Part shown: piece by piece, positions 36,863 through 46,014 of the stretch
Layout of the letters: each line of letters starts with the position of its first letter
Position numbering within the stretch: position 1 is the first letter of the stretch
Assembly: GCA_964509545.1 (NCBI GenBank)
Contig: CAZDXQ010000018.1
Location: forward strand, 1 to 64,000
Direction of reading: 5' to 3'
Length of the DNA: 64,000 nucleotides
Source: JADJWR01 sp964509545
GTDB lineage: Bacteria > Pseudomonadota > Gammaproteobacteria > Burkholderiales > Burkholderiaceae_F
Translations under genes and position numbers: made by a program
Notes under the pieces: model-generated
What the model was told of the DNA's origin: nothing
What the model saw: only the letters and a program-made list of their open reading frames with translations
Database searches by the model: none

Positions 36863-37792
36863 TCAGCCGAGCTCTTTGACCAGCTGCGGCACCGCCTCGA
36901 AAAGGTCGCCGACCAGCCCGTAGTCGGCCACCGAGAAGATCGGCGCTTCCGGATCCTTGTTGATGGCGACGATCACCTTGCTGTCTTTCATACCCGCAAG
37001 GTGCTGGATCGCGCCCGAGATGCCGACCGCAATATAGAGCTGCGGCGCAACCACCTTGCCTGTCTGGCCGACCTGCCAGTCGTTCGGAGCGAAGCCCGCA
37101 TCGACCGCAGCCCGCGAAGCGCCGAGCGCAGCGCCGAGCTTGTCGGCCAGCGGTTCGAGCAGCTTGAAGTTTTCGGCCGAACCCATGCCCCGGCCGCCCG
37201 AAACCACGACCTTCGCCCCCTGCAGTTCGGGTCGGTCGCTCTTGGCGATCTCGCGGCCGACGAATTTCGACAGACCGGAGTCAGGAACCGGTGTCAGCGA
37301 TTCGACTGCGGCACCGCCGCCGCCACCGGCCGCGTCGAAATTGGTCGGACGGGCGCTGATGACCTTGATCGGATCCGTCGACTGCACCGTCGCGATCGCG
37401 TTGCCGGCATAGATCGGGCGCGTGAAGGTATCTGGTGCCTCGACGCTGATGATGTCCGAGACCTGCGCGCAATCGAGCAGTGCGGCCAGCCGCGGCAGCA
37501 CGTTCTTGCCGAAGGCCGTCGCTGGCGCGAAGACGTGGGTGTAGTTCTTCGCCACCGCCAGCGCCTGCGCGGCGACGTTCTCCGCCAGTTCGTCGGCCAG
37601 TTGCGGCGCATCGGCATGCAGGACCTTGGTCACACCACCAATGCTGGCCGCCTGCTCGGCGACGGCCCGGCAGTCGCTGCCCGCCACCAGCACGTGAACC
37701 TCGCCACCTGCCTTGGCCGCGGCGGTGACGGTGTGCAGGGTCGAGGCCTTCAGGTGCCGATTGTCGTGCTCGGCGATGACCAGTGCAGGCAT
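36863..37792 (-). CDS. etfA: Electron transfer flavoprotein alpha subunit
   Basis: A 309-residue FAD-binding ETF subunit. The C-terminal FAD domain shows ELQGAKVVVSGGRGMGS, VGQTGKVVAPQLYIAVGISGAIQHLAGM and VIVAINKDPEAPIFSVADYG, the classical ETF-alpha signature. With EtfB it carries electrons from acyl-CoA dehydrogenases to ETF:quinone oxidoreductase. Length is typical (about 310). Starts 68 bp after the etfB stop. Confidence 0.95.
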   Translation of the reverse strand: MPALVIAEHDNRHLKASTLHTVTAAAKAGGEVHVLVAGSDCRAVAEQAASIGGVTKVLHADAPQLADELAENVAAQALAVAKNYTHVFAPATAFGKNVLPRLAALLDCAQVSDIISVEAPDTFTRPIYAGNAIATVQSTDPIKVISARPTNFDAAGGGGGAAVESLTPVPDSGLSKFVGREIAKSDRPELQGAKVVVSGGRGMGSAENFKLLEPLADKLGAALGASRAAVDAGFAPNDWQVGQTGKVVAPQLYIAVGISGAIQHLAGMKDSKVIVAINKDPEAPIFSVADYGLVGDLFEAVPQLVKELG

Positions 37793-37860
37793 TTTCCTAA
37801 TTCTCCGTTAAGCAGTGCTCCCGCCGGCCGGGAAGCGGACGGACGCGTCCGCGGCCGCTT

Positions 37861-38610
37861 TCAGATGACCTTCGCCTCGCTCTTCAGCTTTGCCACCAGC
37901 GCGGCCACGTCGGGCACCTTGATGCCGGCCTTGCGCGACGGGGGCTCGACGACCTTCAGCGTCCTGATGCGCGGCGCCGGGTCGATTCCGAGGTCCGCCG
38001 GCTTGACGTTCTCGAGCGGCTTCTTCTTCGCTTTCATGATGTTTGGCAGCGTCACGTAGCGCGGTTCGTTCATGCGCAGATCGACCGACACCACGGCCGG
38101 CAGTTTCACCGCGATCGTTTCCAGCCCGCCGTCGACCTCGCGCGTCACCTGAGCAGCACCGTTTTCGATCGTCATCTTCGACGCGAACGTGGCCTGCGGC
38201 AACCCGGCCAGCGCCGCCAGCATCTGCGCGGTCTGGTTTGCATCGTCGTCGATCGCCTGCTTGCCCATCAGTACGAGCTGCGGTTTTTCCCTGTCGACGA
38301 GCGCCTTGAGGATCTTGGCCACGGCCAGCGGCTGCAGTTCGACATCGGTCTCGACGAGGATCGCGCGGTCGGCGCCGATGGCCATCGCCGTGCGCAAAGT
38401 CTCCTGGCACTGCGCAACGCCGCAGGACACGGCGACGATCTCGGTCGCCTTGCCCGCCTCCTTCAGTCGCACGGCCTCCTCGACGGCGATTTCGTCGAAG
38501 GGGTTCATCGACATCTTGACGTTGGCGATGTCGACACCGCTGCCGTCGGACTTGACGCGGACCTTCACGTTGTAGTCGACGACGCGCTTGACCGAGACGA
38601 GGATCTTCAT
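37861..38610 (-). CDS. etfB: Electron transfer flavoprotein beta subunit
   Basis: A 249-residue AMP-binding ETF subunit. MKILVSVKRVVDYNVKVRVKSDG, MNPFDEIAVEEAVRLKE, and VLMGKQAIDDDANQTAQMLA are the family hallmarks. Start at 38610; GGAG lies 11 bases upstream. First gene of the etfB-etfA-acyl-CoA dehydrogenase set, with a good -10 box just upstream. Confidence 0.96.
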   Translation of the reverse strand: MKILVSVKRVVDYNVKVRVKSDGSGVDIANVKMSMNPFDEIAVEEAVRLKEAGKATEIVAVSCGVAQCQETLRTAMAIGADRAILVETDVELQPLAVAKILKALVDREKPQLVLMGKQAIDDDANQTAQMLAALAGLPQATFASKMTIENGAAQVTREVDGGLETIAVKLPAVVSVDLRMNEPRYVTLPNIMKAKKKPLENVKPADLGIDPAPRIRTLKVVEPPSRKAGIKVPDVAALVAKLKSEAKVI

Positions 38611-38637
38611 GGCGCGGGGTCTCCGTAGTTTGGCGCG

Positions 38638-38643
38638 ATTATA
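38638..38643 (-). promoter_or_regulatory. -10 box upstream of etfB
   Basis: A perfect TATAAT on the minus strand, 27 bases ahead of the etfB ATG. No convincing -35 is found at 17 bases; an activator may be needed. Confidence 0.45.
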
Positions 38644-38705
38644 CGAAGCGTGCCCGCGGCGCCATGGCACGCCGCCAGCTCTGGAGCTCGCGCTCTATGC
38701 CGTCG

Positions 38706-39146
38706 CTAGCGCACGAGCAGCGGCAGCACCACCGCCTCGATCCAGCGCCAGCCGCCGGCGACGAGCGCGTATCGAACCAGCTTGCCCGCGGCAAACAGCA
38801 GCAACGACACGTAAGGGTTGAAACGCAGCCAGCCGGCGCCGACGCACAGCGCGTCACCGAACAGCGGGATCCAGGAAAACAGCAGTGCCCAGTAGCCGTA
38901 GCGATGCAGCCAGATGATCGCGCGGCTGTCGGCCCGGTTGGGAATCAGCCGACCGAGCAAGTAGGAGGTCATGCCGCCCAGCGTATTGCCGAGCGTGGCG
39001 ACGGCCACCGCGCGCAGCACGAGTTCGGGATGCTGGTGGATGACCGCGATCAGCACCACCTCGGAGCCGCCGGGAAGGACCGTGGCCGAGATGAAGCTGG
39101 CGATGAACAGGCCGACGAAACCGGCCTCGGCGGAGAAGTCGAACAT
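38706..39146 (-). CDS. YqaA/DedA-family membrane protein
   Basis: A 146-residue inner-membrane protein of the SNARE-associated (DedA/YqaA) superfamily. Helix pattern: AEAGFVGLFIASFISATVLPGGSEVVLIAVI, then the conserved GNTLGGMTSYLLGRLIP turn and SWIPLFGDALCVGAGWLRFNP, with the Pro/Gly positions typical of the fold. Related proteins are undecaprenyl-phosphate or lipid flippases; this short YqaA subgroup is uncharacterised. Single gene. Confidence 0.85.
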   Translation of the reverse strand: MFDFSAEAGFVGLFIASFISATVLPGGSEVVLIAVIHQHPELVLRAVAVATLGNTLGGMTSYLLGRLIPNRADSRAIIWLHRYGYWALLFSWIPLFGDALCVGAGWLRFNPYVSLLLFAAGKLVRYALVAGGWRWIEAVVLPLLVR

Positions 39147-39274
39147 CAGGCGCGGTTCGCGCTCGGCGAAAAAACTCCGGCGATTCTATGAGCCGCGCTC
39201 TTGCGCGCCGACGCGCCGGTCGGATGCGCCGCGCCATTCGCGCCGCCGGTATGGGTTCCGGTCGACCGGCAGGC

Positions 39275-40864
39275 TCAGCCGAGATCGCGCGCGATCTCGA
39301 CGGCGGCGTTGTGCCCCGGTGCACCGCTGACGCCGCCGCCGGGATGCGCCCCGGCACCGCAGTGATACAAGCCGCCAAGCGGCCCGCGGTAACGGGCGTA
39401 GCCGAGCACCGGGCGCAGCGAGAAGAGCTGATCGAGCGACAGCTGGCCGTGGAAGATGTCGCCGCCGACGAGCCCGAAGTCACGCTCCAGATCGAGCGGC
39501 GACAGCGCGCGGTAACCGAGCAGCGCACGGCGGAAGTTCGGGCAGTACGACTGCACGACGTCGAAGATCGCTTCAACCGCCCGCGGCTTCAGCGAGTCCC
39601 AGTCGGCATCCGGCCGGAACTGCTGGCAGAACAGGCTGGCCACGTGCGCCCCCCTCGGCGCCAGGGAGTCGTCGACCACGCTGGGCACCATCATCTCGAC
39701 GATCGGCCGCGCGGCAAAGCCCCGGGCCTCGGCATCGTGCCAGGCCTGGTCCATGTAGGCGAGCGACGGCGCGAAGACGATGCCGCTGGCGTGATGTGGC
39801 TGCACGTGCCTGCCTGGCAGACAGTCGAAGTCTGGCAGTTCCGACAGCGCGACGTTGATGCGGAACGAGCCAGAGCGGCAGCGGTAGCGGTCGATTGCGG
39901 CAGCGAAGTCGGCGGGCAGGTCGGCGCGGTTGATCAGCCGCTGGTACAGCAATTTCGGATTGACGTTGGCGACCACGGCACGGGCGCGAATCTGCTCGCC
40001 GCTCGCCAACTCCACGCCGATGGCGCGTCCGCCTTCGACGTTGACTTGCCGCACCGGCGCATCGGCGTCGATGCGCACGCCGCGGCTGCGCGCCTCTTCG
40101 GCCATGAGTTCAGTGATGCGCCCCATGCCGCCAATCGCGTGCCCCCATAAGCCGGGCCTGCCGTTGACCTCGCCAAGGCACTGATGCAACAGCACGATGG
40201 CCGAACCCTGCGCATACGGGCTGGCATAGTTGCCAACAACGGAATCCCAGCCGAGCACGCTTTTCAGCGGTTCCGATTCGAAGGCGGCATCAAGCCAGTG
40301 CCCGGCGCTGCGGGTGAAGATGTCGACGAGGTCGCGCTGTCCGTCCGGCGGCAGCCGACCGCACTGCCAGAGCAGGCGCGCCGCCGAGATCAGATCGCGC
40401 CACCCCTGCACGATGAACGGCCCGCCGAGATTCGGCGGCGGCTGCAGCGTCCAGCGCTTCAGCAGATCGGCGATGCGAACCAGCCGCGCGTAATACTCGG
40501 GCAGGCGCTGCGCGTCGCGGGCCGAGAACTTCGCGACCTCTGCAAGCGAGGTCCGCTTATCGCCGCCGAAGCTCAGATGGCAGCCGTCGGGCAACGGCAG
40601 GAAATTCGAGAACGGGCGTTCGACGATGCGCAGACCGCGCTGGGCGAGCCGAAGGTCGCGGATGATCTTCGGCTCGAGCAGGCTCACGGTATAGCTGGCT
40701 GTCGAGTTGCGGAAGCCGGGGAGGAATTCCTCGGTGACCGCCGCACCGCCGACCACGCCGCGCCGTTCGAGCACGCGCACCTTCAGCCCCGCGGCGGCGA
40801 GGTAACAGGCGCAGACCAGACCGTTGTGGCCGGCGCCGATGATCAGAACGTCGAGCTTGCCCAT
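39275..40864 (-). CDS. FAD-dependent phytoene dehydrogenase-like oxidoreductase
   Basis: A 529-residue flavoprotein of the carotenoid-dehydrogenase/PYROXD2-like group. The N-terminal Rossmann motif is VLIIGAGHNGLVCACYLAAAGLKVRVLERRGVVGG; the C-terminus ends with the substrate/FAD segment LYHCGAGAHPGGGVSGAPGHNAAV. No carotenoid genes are near, so a carotenoid role is unlikely; the PYROXD2-like branch is poorly characterised. Start at 40864 (MGKLDVLIIGAG) fits the family; GGGGCG lies upstream. Confidence 0.85.
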   Translation of the reverse strand: MGKLDVLIIGAGHNGLVCACYLAAAGLKVRVLERRGVVGGAAVTEEFLPGFRNSTASYTVSLLEPKIIRDLRLAQRGLRIVERPFSNFLPLPDGCHLSFGGDKRTSLAEVAKFSARDAQRLPEYYARLVRIADLLKRWTLQPPPNLGGPFIVQGWRDLISAARLLWQCGRLPPDGQRDLVDIFTRSAGHWLDAAFESEPLKSVLGWDSVVGNYASPYAQGSAIVLLHQCLGEVNGRPGLWGHAIGGMGRITELMAEEARSRGVRIDADAPVRQVNVEGGRAIGVELASGEQIRARAVVANVNPKLLYQRLINRADLPADFAAAIDRYRCRSGSFRINVALSELPDFDCLPGRHVQPHHASGIVFAPSLAYMDQAWHDAEARGFAARPIVEMMVPSVVDDSLAPRGAHVASLFCQQFRPDADWDSLKPRAVEAIFDVVQSYCPNFRRALLGYRALSPLDLERDFGLVGGDIFHGQLSLDQLFSLRPVLGYARYRGPLGGLYHCGAGAHPGGGVSGAPGHNAAVEIARDLG

Positions 40865-40985
40865 GCACGCCCCGGCGGCAGGCATGCATCATCCCAGACG
40901 AGGCGGCGCAGCCGGCACGCAACCGACTGCGCGTACCGATGGCGACGAGCCCCGCTCGAGCAGACGCCCCGACCAGCGCGCGGCC

Positions 40986-42062
40986 TCAGCGGTAGCCGAC
41001 GCGATCGAGGATGCGCTGCGCGGCGATCTGGCCCTTGCCGATCGACGAAGTGGGCACGTTCTCGGCCTTGTAGTTGCCTAGGGCGGCAAGCGCCGGGTTG
41101 TTCACCTGCACGCCTTTGACCACCGGCCACTCATTGTTGCCGTCTGCGAAATACGCCTGCGCCTGCGGACTCGCCAGATATTCGAGAAAGCGGATCGCGT
41201 TGGCACGGTTGGGTGCGTGGCGGGCCACACCGCCGCCGGACACGTTCACGTGGGTACCCGAAGTGGCCTGGTTCGGCCAGACGAAGCCCACCTTGTCGAC
41301 GACTTCCCTGTCCTTCGGGTCGGTCGAGCGCATCAATCGCACCCAGTAGTAGCTGTTGGTCAGCGCCACGCCGCACTCACCGCTGGCCACGGCGCGGATC
41401 TGGTCCGTGTCGCCGCCGCGCGGCGGACGGGCCATGTTGGCGACCACGCCGCGCGCCCACTGCTCGGTGGCCGCCTCGCCGTTGCGCTCCGCCATGGCGC
41501 CGATCAGCGACAGCATGTACGGATGCGAGCCGGAGCGCGTGCACACGCGCCCCTTGTTCACCGGCTCGGCCAGCTTCTCATAGGTGTCAACCTCCTGCGG
41601 CTTCACCTTCGCCTTGTCGTAGACGATCACCCGCGCCCGGGTCGAGAAACCGAACCAGCTGCCGTCGTTGGCGCGCAGGTTGGCCGGAATGCGCTCGTTC
41701 AGGACCTTCGAATCGATCGGCTGGAACAGGCCGTCGATCTGCGCCCGCCAAAGTCGCGCCGCGTCGACAAGCAGCACGACATCGGCCGGGCTGTTGGCGC
41801 CTTCGCTCTTCAGGCGTTGCAGCAGCGGCTCGTCGCCCAGTTCGATGCGGTTGATCCTGATGCCGGTCTGCTGCGTGAAGTTGCGGTACAGCGCCTCGTC
41901 GGTCTGGTAGTGGCGCGCCGAGTAAAGATTCAGCTCAGACTGCTGCGCCTGGCTGCGCGGCGGCCCGGCGAGGCTCAGAACGGCCGCGCCCGTAAGGACG
42001 ACCCAAAGCCCCTTTTTCAGCACCCCCTCTGCCCGCTCCATCCACAGTTGTTTGCTTGCCAT
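40986..42062 (-). CDS. Iron(III) ABC transporter substrate-binding protein (FutA/FbpA-like)
   Basis: A 358-residue periplasmic ferric-binding protein. Signal peptide with KKGLWVVLTGAAVLSLAG, cleavage near SQAQQ. Then ELNLYSARHYQTDEALYRNF with His/Tyr ligand positions typical of FutA-class proteins, WFGFSTRARVIVYDKAKV, and the C-terminal ALTNSYYWVRLM tyrosine pair that binds Fe3+. The gene stands alone; permease and ATPase genes must lie elsewhere. A Fur box and promoter sit 73 bp upstream, supporting iron control. Start at 42062 has GGAG. Confidence 0.92.
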   Translation of the reverse strand: MASKQLWMERAEGVLKKGLWVVLTGAAVLSLAGPPRSQAQQSELNLYSARHYQTDEALYRNFTQQTGIRINRIELGDEPLLQRLKSEGANSPADVVLLVDAARLWRAQIDGLFQPIDSKVLNERIPANLRANDGSWFGFSTRARVIVYDKAKVKPQEVDTYEKLAEPVNKGRVCTRSGSHPYMLSLIGAMAERNGEAATEQWARGVVANMARPPRGGDTDQIRAVASGECGVALTNSYYWVRLMRSTDPKDREVVDKVGFVWPNQATSGTHVNVSGGGVARHAPNRANAIRFLEYLASPQAQAYFADGNNEWPVVKGVQVNNPALAALGNYKAENVPTSSIGKGQIAAQRILDRVGYR

Positions 42063-42126
42063 CGATCGACTCCGTCATGGATATGTCGGCCCCGCGGATC
42101 GCTGATCGCCCGGACCGGTTGGACGG

Positions 42127-42155
42127 ATGCTAACGATAAGCATTCGCATTTGCAA
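42127..42155 (-). promoter_or_regulatory. Promoter with overlapping Fur box for the iron-binding gene
   Basis: On the minus strand TTGCAA (42150-42155), 17 bases, TAGCAT (42127-42132). Inside it GCAAATGCGAATGCTTATC (42135-42153) matches the 19-bp Fur consensus at 13 positions by my count. Fur bound here would block RNA polymerase when iron is plentiful. Confidence 0.6.
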
Positions 42156-42226
42156 ATCGTTCCCGTTTGATGTCGATCAAAGGCAGCGCCCGATCCCCGC
42201 GCCATGCCGTGCCTGCTGGACAAGGA

Positions 42227-42817
42227 TCAAGGCCGGACCGTCGCGGTCGGGTCGTCCGCCTCGATTTGCAGCGGCGCCGTACCCGGCACCCCCGGCGTGG
42301 CTGCCGGATCGTCCGGCGACGCTTGCAGGCGGCGCGCACCGTTGAAGCGGGCGCGCCAGAACGGCTCGCGCAGGTTCTCGATCCGGACCTGGCCGCGCTT
42401 CGCCGGCGCATGGACGAACTGTCCCTCGCCCATGTAGACGCCGACATGCGAAAAGGGCCGCCCGCGGGTGTTGAAGAACACCAGATCGCCGGGCTGCAGG
42501 CGCGAGCGTTCGACCGCCATGCCGCTTCGGCTCATCGCCTCGGAGTGCCGTGGCAGATGCAGGCCAAGCGCCTGCCGGGCGGCAAACTGCACCAGGCCAC
42601 TGCAGTCCAGGCCAACGGCCGGATCGCTGCCGCCGAACTTGTACGGAACGCCAAGCAGCGCGATTGCGCTGAGCACGAGATCGACCGGCCCGCGGGTCAA
42701 AGGCTGTGCCCGCACTTCAGCGGTCGCGCCGAACAGCGACGTAACCACTAACGGCAAAGCGGCCAGCCAACGGGCCGTTCGGCCAGCACCTGCGTGCAAG
42801 CGACCTCCAGATGGCAT
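42227..42817 (-). CDS. NlpC/P60 cell-wall hydrolase
   Basis: A 196-residue exported hydrolase. Basic N-terminus and hydrophobic segment ARWLAALPLVVTSLFGATAE give a signal peptide. Catalytic Cys in VGLDCSGLVQFAARQ and His in FSHVGVYMGEGQFVHAPA, with GVPYKFGGSDP before, are the NlpC/P60 signature; members cut D-Glu to diaminopimelate links in peptidoglycan. The tail after about residue 165 is Pro/Ala-rich. The start at 42817 is the last Met before the signal segment. Confidence 0.87.
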   Translation of the reverse strand: MPSGGRLHAGAGRTARWLAALPLVVTSLFGATAEVRAQPLTRGPVDLVLSAIALLGVPYKFGGSDPAVGLDCSGLVQFAARQALGLHLPRHSEAMSRSGMAVERSRLQPGDLVFFNTRGRPFSHVGVYMGEGQFVHAPAKRGQVRIENLREPFWRARFNGARRLQASPDDPAATPGVPGTAPLQIEADDPTATVRP

Positions 42818-42988
42818 CGACCGGCCGTCAAGATAGCCGAACAGATGAAGAAAAGCAGCGGGGATTCCGGCAGCATTGCCGGCGGATTTCCCGGTTTGGA
42901 ATCGGGGGCAGTTGCGCGCAGGCCGCGTCCGCCGACCTGCTCTTCGACCATGCCAGCGTTCCGGCCCAACTGACTGTCGACGGGACCT

Positions 42989-44149
42989 GTGTCCTCCAAA
43001 GCGCGCATCCTGATCGCCGACGATTCCCGTATCGTGCGCGCGACCGTCGCCCAGCACATCCGGGACCGGTTCGATGTCCGCGAAGTCGTCGACGGCGAGG
43101 CCGCCTGGCAGGCCATCCTGCTCGATTCATCGATCCGTGTCGTGATCACCGACCTGACGATGCCGAAAGTCGACGGCTTCGAACTGCTCGGCCGCGTGCG
43201 CGCCTCCAAGTTGCAGCGGATCCGCGAACTGCCGGTCATCGTGATCTCCGGCGCCGACGAGCAGGCCGAGTGCGAGCGCGCCGCAGCGCTCGGCGCCACC
43301 GACTTCGTCCAGAAAGGCGTCAACGCCGCCGAACTGATCTCGCGGCTGGAGGTGCTGATCAGGCTGTCGTCAACGCGCGAGGCGCTTGCCGAAAGCCGCG
43401 CCGCCCTGGAAACGTCGCGCGCGATCGATCCCGACACCGAGCTGCTCAACGTGCCGTTCTTCGATCGCCAGGTTGACAAGCTCGTCTCGTATTCGCGCCG
43501 CAACATGACCGACGTGGCAGTGATCTGCATTCGCGTCGAGTTGTCGCTGCCGCATTCGGACTCCTGGGAAGGGGAGATCGAGCAGCGCGTACGCCTCGTC
43601 GCCCGTTCGCTGGCGGCTTCGATCCGGCTGGAAGATCTCGCCACCCGCTCCGAGCGGTACGAGTTCTGCGTCGCCACGCAAAGCGACGGGGTGGCCAGCG
43701 TGCTGCGCTTCGCCGCCCGGCTGCGCAAGGTGCTGGAAAACGTGGACGCCGCCGGCACCGGCGTCGAGGTCTGGACCTGCATCGGCGTGGCCTGCCTGTC
43801 GGAGGACATGCGGCTGAGCGCCGAGCAGTTGAGGCAGATCAGCCAGAAACGCGCCCAGCAGGCGCAAACTGCCCGGTCGCGGCGTATCGTGCTCGGGGCA
43901 GGGGACGCCGCCGGCGGCAACGGGCAGTTGCGCGCCGACGAAGGCTCGATGGACGTCAATCTGGCGTTGACCTTGATCCGGTCGGGGCGCGCCGCGGAAG
44001 TCGTGCCCCACCTGCCCCGGCTGGTGCACCAGCTTCGCCCGTTGATGGCCCTGGTGCGACAGCAAAAAGAACTCGAACTGTCGAACAAGGAGACCGTAGT
44101 CCATGGCAGCCTACAGGGAGTTCCACGCCAGGTCGATCAACGACCGTGA
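42989..44149 (+). CDS. Response regulator with degenerate GGDEF-like domain
   Basis: A 386-residue protein. Receiver domain 1-125: acidic pair ADDS, phospho-acceptor Asp in VITDLTMPKVDGFE, Thr/Ser switch in VIVISGADE and Lys in DFVQKG. A helix (SSTREALAESRAALETSR) leads to a GGDEF-like fold (DPDTELLNVPFFDRQVDKLVSYSRR), but where active cyclases have GGDEF this has RSERYEF, so it should not make c-di-GMP. GTG start. Its last 47 bases overlap the start of prpE. An output role through protein or nucleotide binding is likely; the partner kinase is not in the window. Confidence 0.82.
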   Translation: MSSKARILIADDSRIVRATVAQHIRDRFDVREVVDGEAAWQAILLDSSIRVVITDLTMPKVDGFELLGRVRASKLQRIRELPVIVISGADEQAECERAAALGATDFVQKGVNAAELISRLEVLIRLSSTREALAESRAALETSRAIDPDTELLNVPFFDRQVDKLVSYSRRNMTDVAVICIRVELSLPHSDSWEGEIEQRVRLVARSLAASIRLEDLATRSERYEFCVATQSDGVASVLRFAARLRKVLENVDAAGTGVEVWTCIGVACLSEDMRLSAEQLRQISQKRAQQAQTARSRRIVLGAGDAAGGNGQLRADEGSMDVNLALTLIRSGRAAEVVPHLPRLVHQLRPLMALVRQQKELELSNKETVVHGSLQGVPRQVDQRP

Positions 44150-46004
44150 TGCATTCTGGGCCGAGCAGGCACGCCTGATCGACTGGCAGGCGCCTTTCGA
44201 ACGGACGCTCGATTACTCCCGGCCGCCGTTCGCGCGCTGGTTCGTCGGCGGGCGCACCAACCTCTGCCACAACGCCATCGACCGGCATCTGGCCGCGCGC
44301 GGCGAGCAGAACGCCCTGATCTTCGTCTCCACCGAAGTTGGCGCCGAGAAAACCTACACGTTCAACCAGCTCCATCGCGAGGTCAACCGCATGGCGGGCA
44401 TCCTGCGCGGGCTTGGCGTCGGACGCGGCGATCGCGTGCTCATCTACATGCCGATGGTTCCCGAAGCGGCCTTCGCCATGCTCGCCTGCGTGCGCATCGG
44501 CGCGATCCACTCGGTGGTCTTTGGCGGCTTCGCCTCGGTGAGCCTGGCCTCGCGCATCGACGACGCGCAGCCGAAGGTGATCGTCAGCGCGGACGCCGGC
44601 TCGCGCGCCGGCAAGGTCGTGCCGTACAAAGGACTGCTCGACGAGGCGATCCGGCTGTCGAAAAGCCCGCCGGCGAAGGTGCTGCTGGTCGACCGCGGGC
44701 TGGCGCCGATGGGAAAGACCGCCGGCCGCGATGTCGACTACGCCGGCCTGCGCGCCGCGCACATGAATGACGAGGTCCCGTGCGCGTGGATGGAATCGAG
44801 CGAACCGTCGTATATCCTGTACACCTCGGGCACCACCGGCAGGCCGAAAGGCGTGCAGCGCGACACCGGCGGCTACGCGGTGGCGCTGGCCGCGTCAATG
44901 AAGCACATCTTCTGCGGCAACGCCGGCGAGACGTATTTCGCCACCAGCGACATCGGCTGGGTGGTCGGCCACTCCTACATCATCTACGGGCCGCTGCTCG
45001 CGGGCATGGCCACGATCATGTTCGAGGGCACGCCGATCCGGCCCGACGGCGGGATCTGGTGGAGCATCGTCGAGAAGTACAAGGTGTCGGTGATGTTCTC
45101 GGCGCCTACGGCCATCCGCGTGCTGAAAAAGCAGGATCCCGCCTACTTGAAGAAGTACGACCTTTCCAGCCTGCGCCTGCTGTTCCTCGCCGGCGAACCG
45201 CTCGATGAACCGACTGCGCGCTGGATCTCCGAGGGTCTTGGCAAGCCCGTGGTCGACAACTTCTGGCAGACCGAGACCGGCTGGCCGATCCTGGCCATCA
45301 GCCGCGGCGTGGAGCCGCTGCCGTCGAAGTTCGGCAGCCCGGGGCTACCGGTTTACGGCTACGACGTGAAGCTGTTCAACGAAGCGACCGGCGCGGAGAT
45401 CGCCGGCAGCAACGAAAAAGGTGTGGTCGCGATCGAGGGGCCGCTGCCCCCCGGATGCATGACCACCGTCTGGGGCGATGACGACCGCTTCGTCAGCACG
45501 TACTGGCAGACCATCCCCAATCGGATGGTCTACTCGACTTTCGACTGGGGCATCCGCGACCAGGACGGCTACTTCTTCATCCTCGGCCGCACCGACGACG
45601 TGATCAACGTTGCCGGCCACCGCCTGGGCACGCGCGAGATCGAGGAGTCGATCAGTTCGCATCCGGCAGTCGCCGAAGTGGCCGTCGTTGGCGTCGCCGA
45701 CCCGCTGAAGGGCCAGGTGGCGATGGCCTTCGCCGTCGTCAGGGACGCCAACGCTATCGCCACCGCCGAGGCCAGGCTGGCGCTCGAGGGCGACGTGATG
45801 AAGACGGTCGACAGCCAGCTCGGCGCCGTGGCTCGGCCGGCGCGCGTGCACTTCGTCACCGCGCTGCCAAAGACACGCTCGGGCAAGCTTCTGCGCCGGT
45901 CGATCCAGGCCCTGTGCGAAGGCCGCGACCCGGGCGACCTGACAACCATCGAAGACCCAACCGCACTCGAACAGGTGCGTGCCGCCGTCAGGCCCGCGGC
46001 CTGA
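44103..46004 (+). CDS. prpE: Propionyl-CoA synthetase (PrpE)
   Basis: A 633-residue acyl-AMP-forming ligase. The adenylate motif is YILYTSGTTGRPKGVQRDTGGY; GVQRDTGGYAVAL with AASMKHIF and TSDIGWVVGHSYIIYGPLL are characteristic of PrpE rather than acetyl-CoA synthetase. Hinge GRTDDVINVAGHRLGTREIE and the catalytic Lys in KTRSGKLLRR are present. Activates propionate for the methylcitrate or methylmalonyl route; no other prp gene is near. Start at 44103 is preceded by AAGGAG, inside the end of the response-regulator gene. Confidence 0.94.
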   Translation: MAAYREFHARSINDRDAFWAEQARLIDWQAPFERTLDYSRPPFARWFVGGRTNLCHNAIDRHLAARGEQNALIFVSTEVGAEKTYTFNQLHREVNRMAGILRGLGVGRGDRVLIYMPMVPEAAFAMLACVRIGAIHSVVFGGFASVSLASRIDDAQPKVIVSADAGSRAGKVVPYKGLLDEAIRLSKSPPAKVLLVDRGLAPMGKTAGRDVDYAGLRAAHMNDEVPCAWMESSEPSYILYTSGTTGRPKGVQRDTGGYAVALAASMKHIFCGNAGETYFATSDIGWVVGHSYIIYGPLLAGMATIMFEGTPIRPDGGIWWSIVEKYKVSVMFSAPTAIRVLKKQDPAYLKKYDLSSLRLLFLAGEPLDEPTARWISEGLGKPVVDNFWQTETGWPILAISRGVEPLPSKFGSPGLPVYGYDVKLFNEATGAEIAGSNEKGVVAIEGPLPPGCMTTVWGDDDRFVSTYWQTIPNRMVYSTFDWGIRDQDGYFFILGRTDDVINVAGHRLGTREIEESISSHPAVAEVAVVGVADPLKGQVAMAFAVVRDANAIATAEARLALEGDVMKTVDSQLGAVARPARVHFVTALPKTRSGKLLRRSIQALCEGRDPGDLTTIEDPTALEQVRAAVRPAA

Positions 46005-46014
46005 CGCGCGCCGC

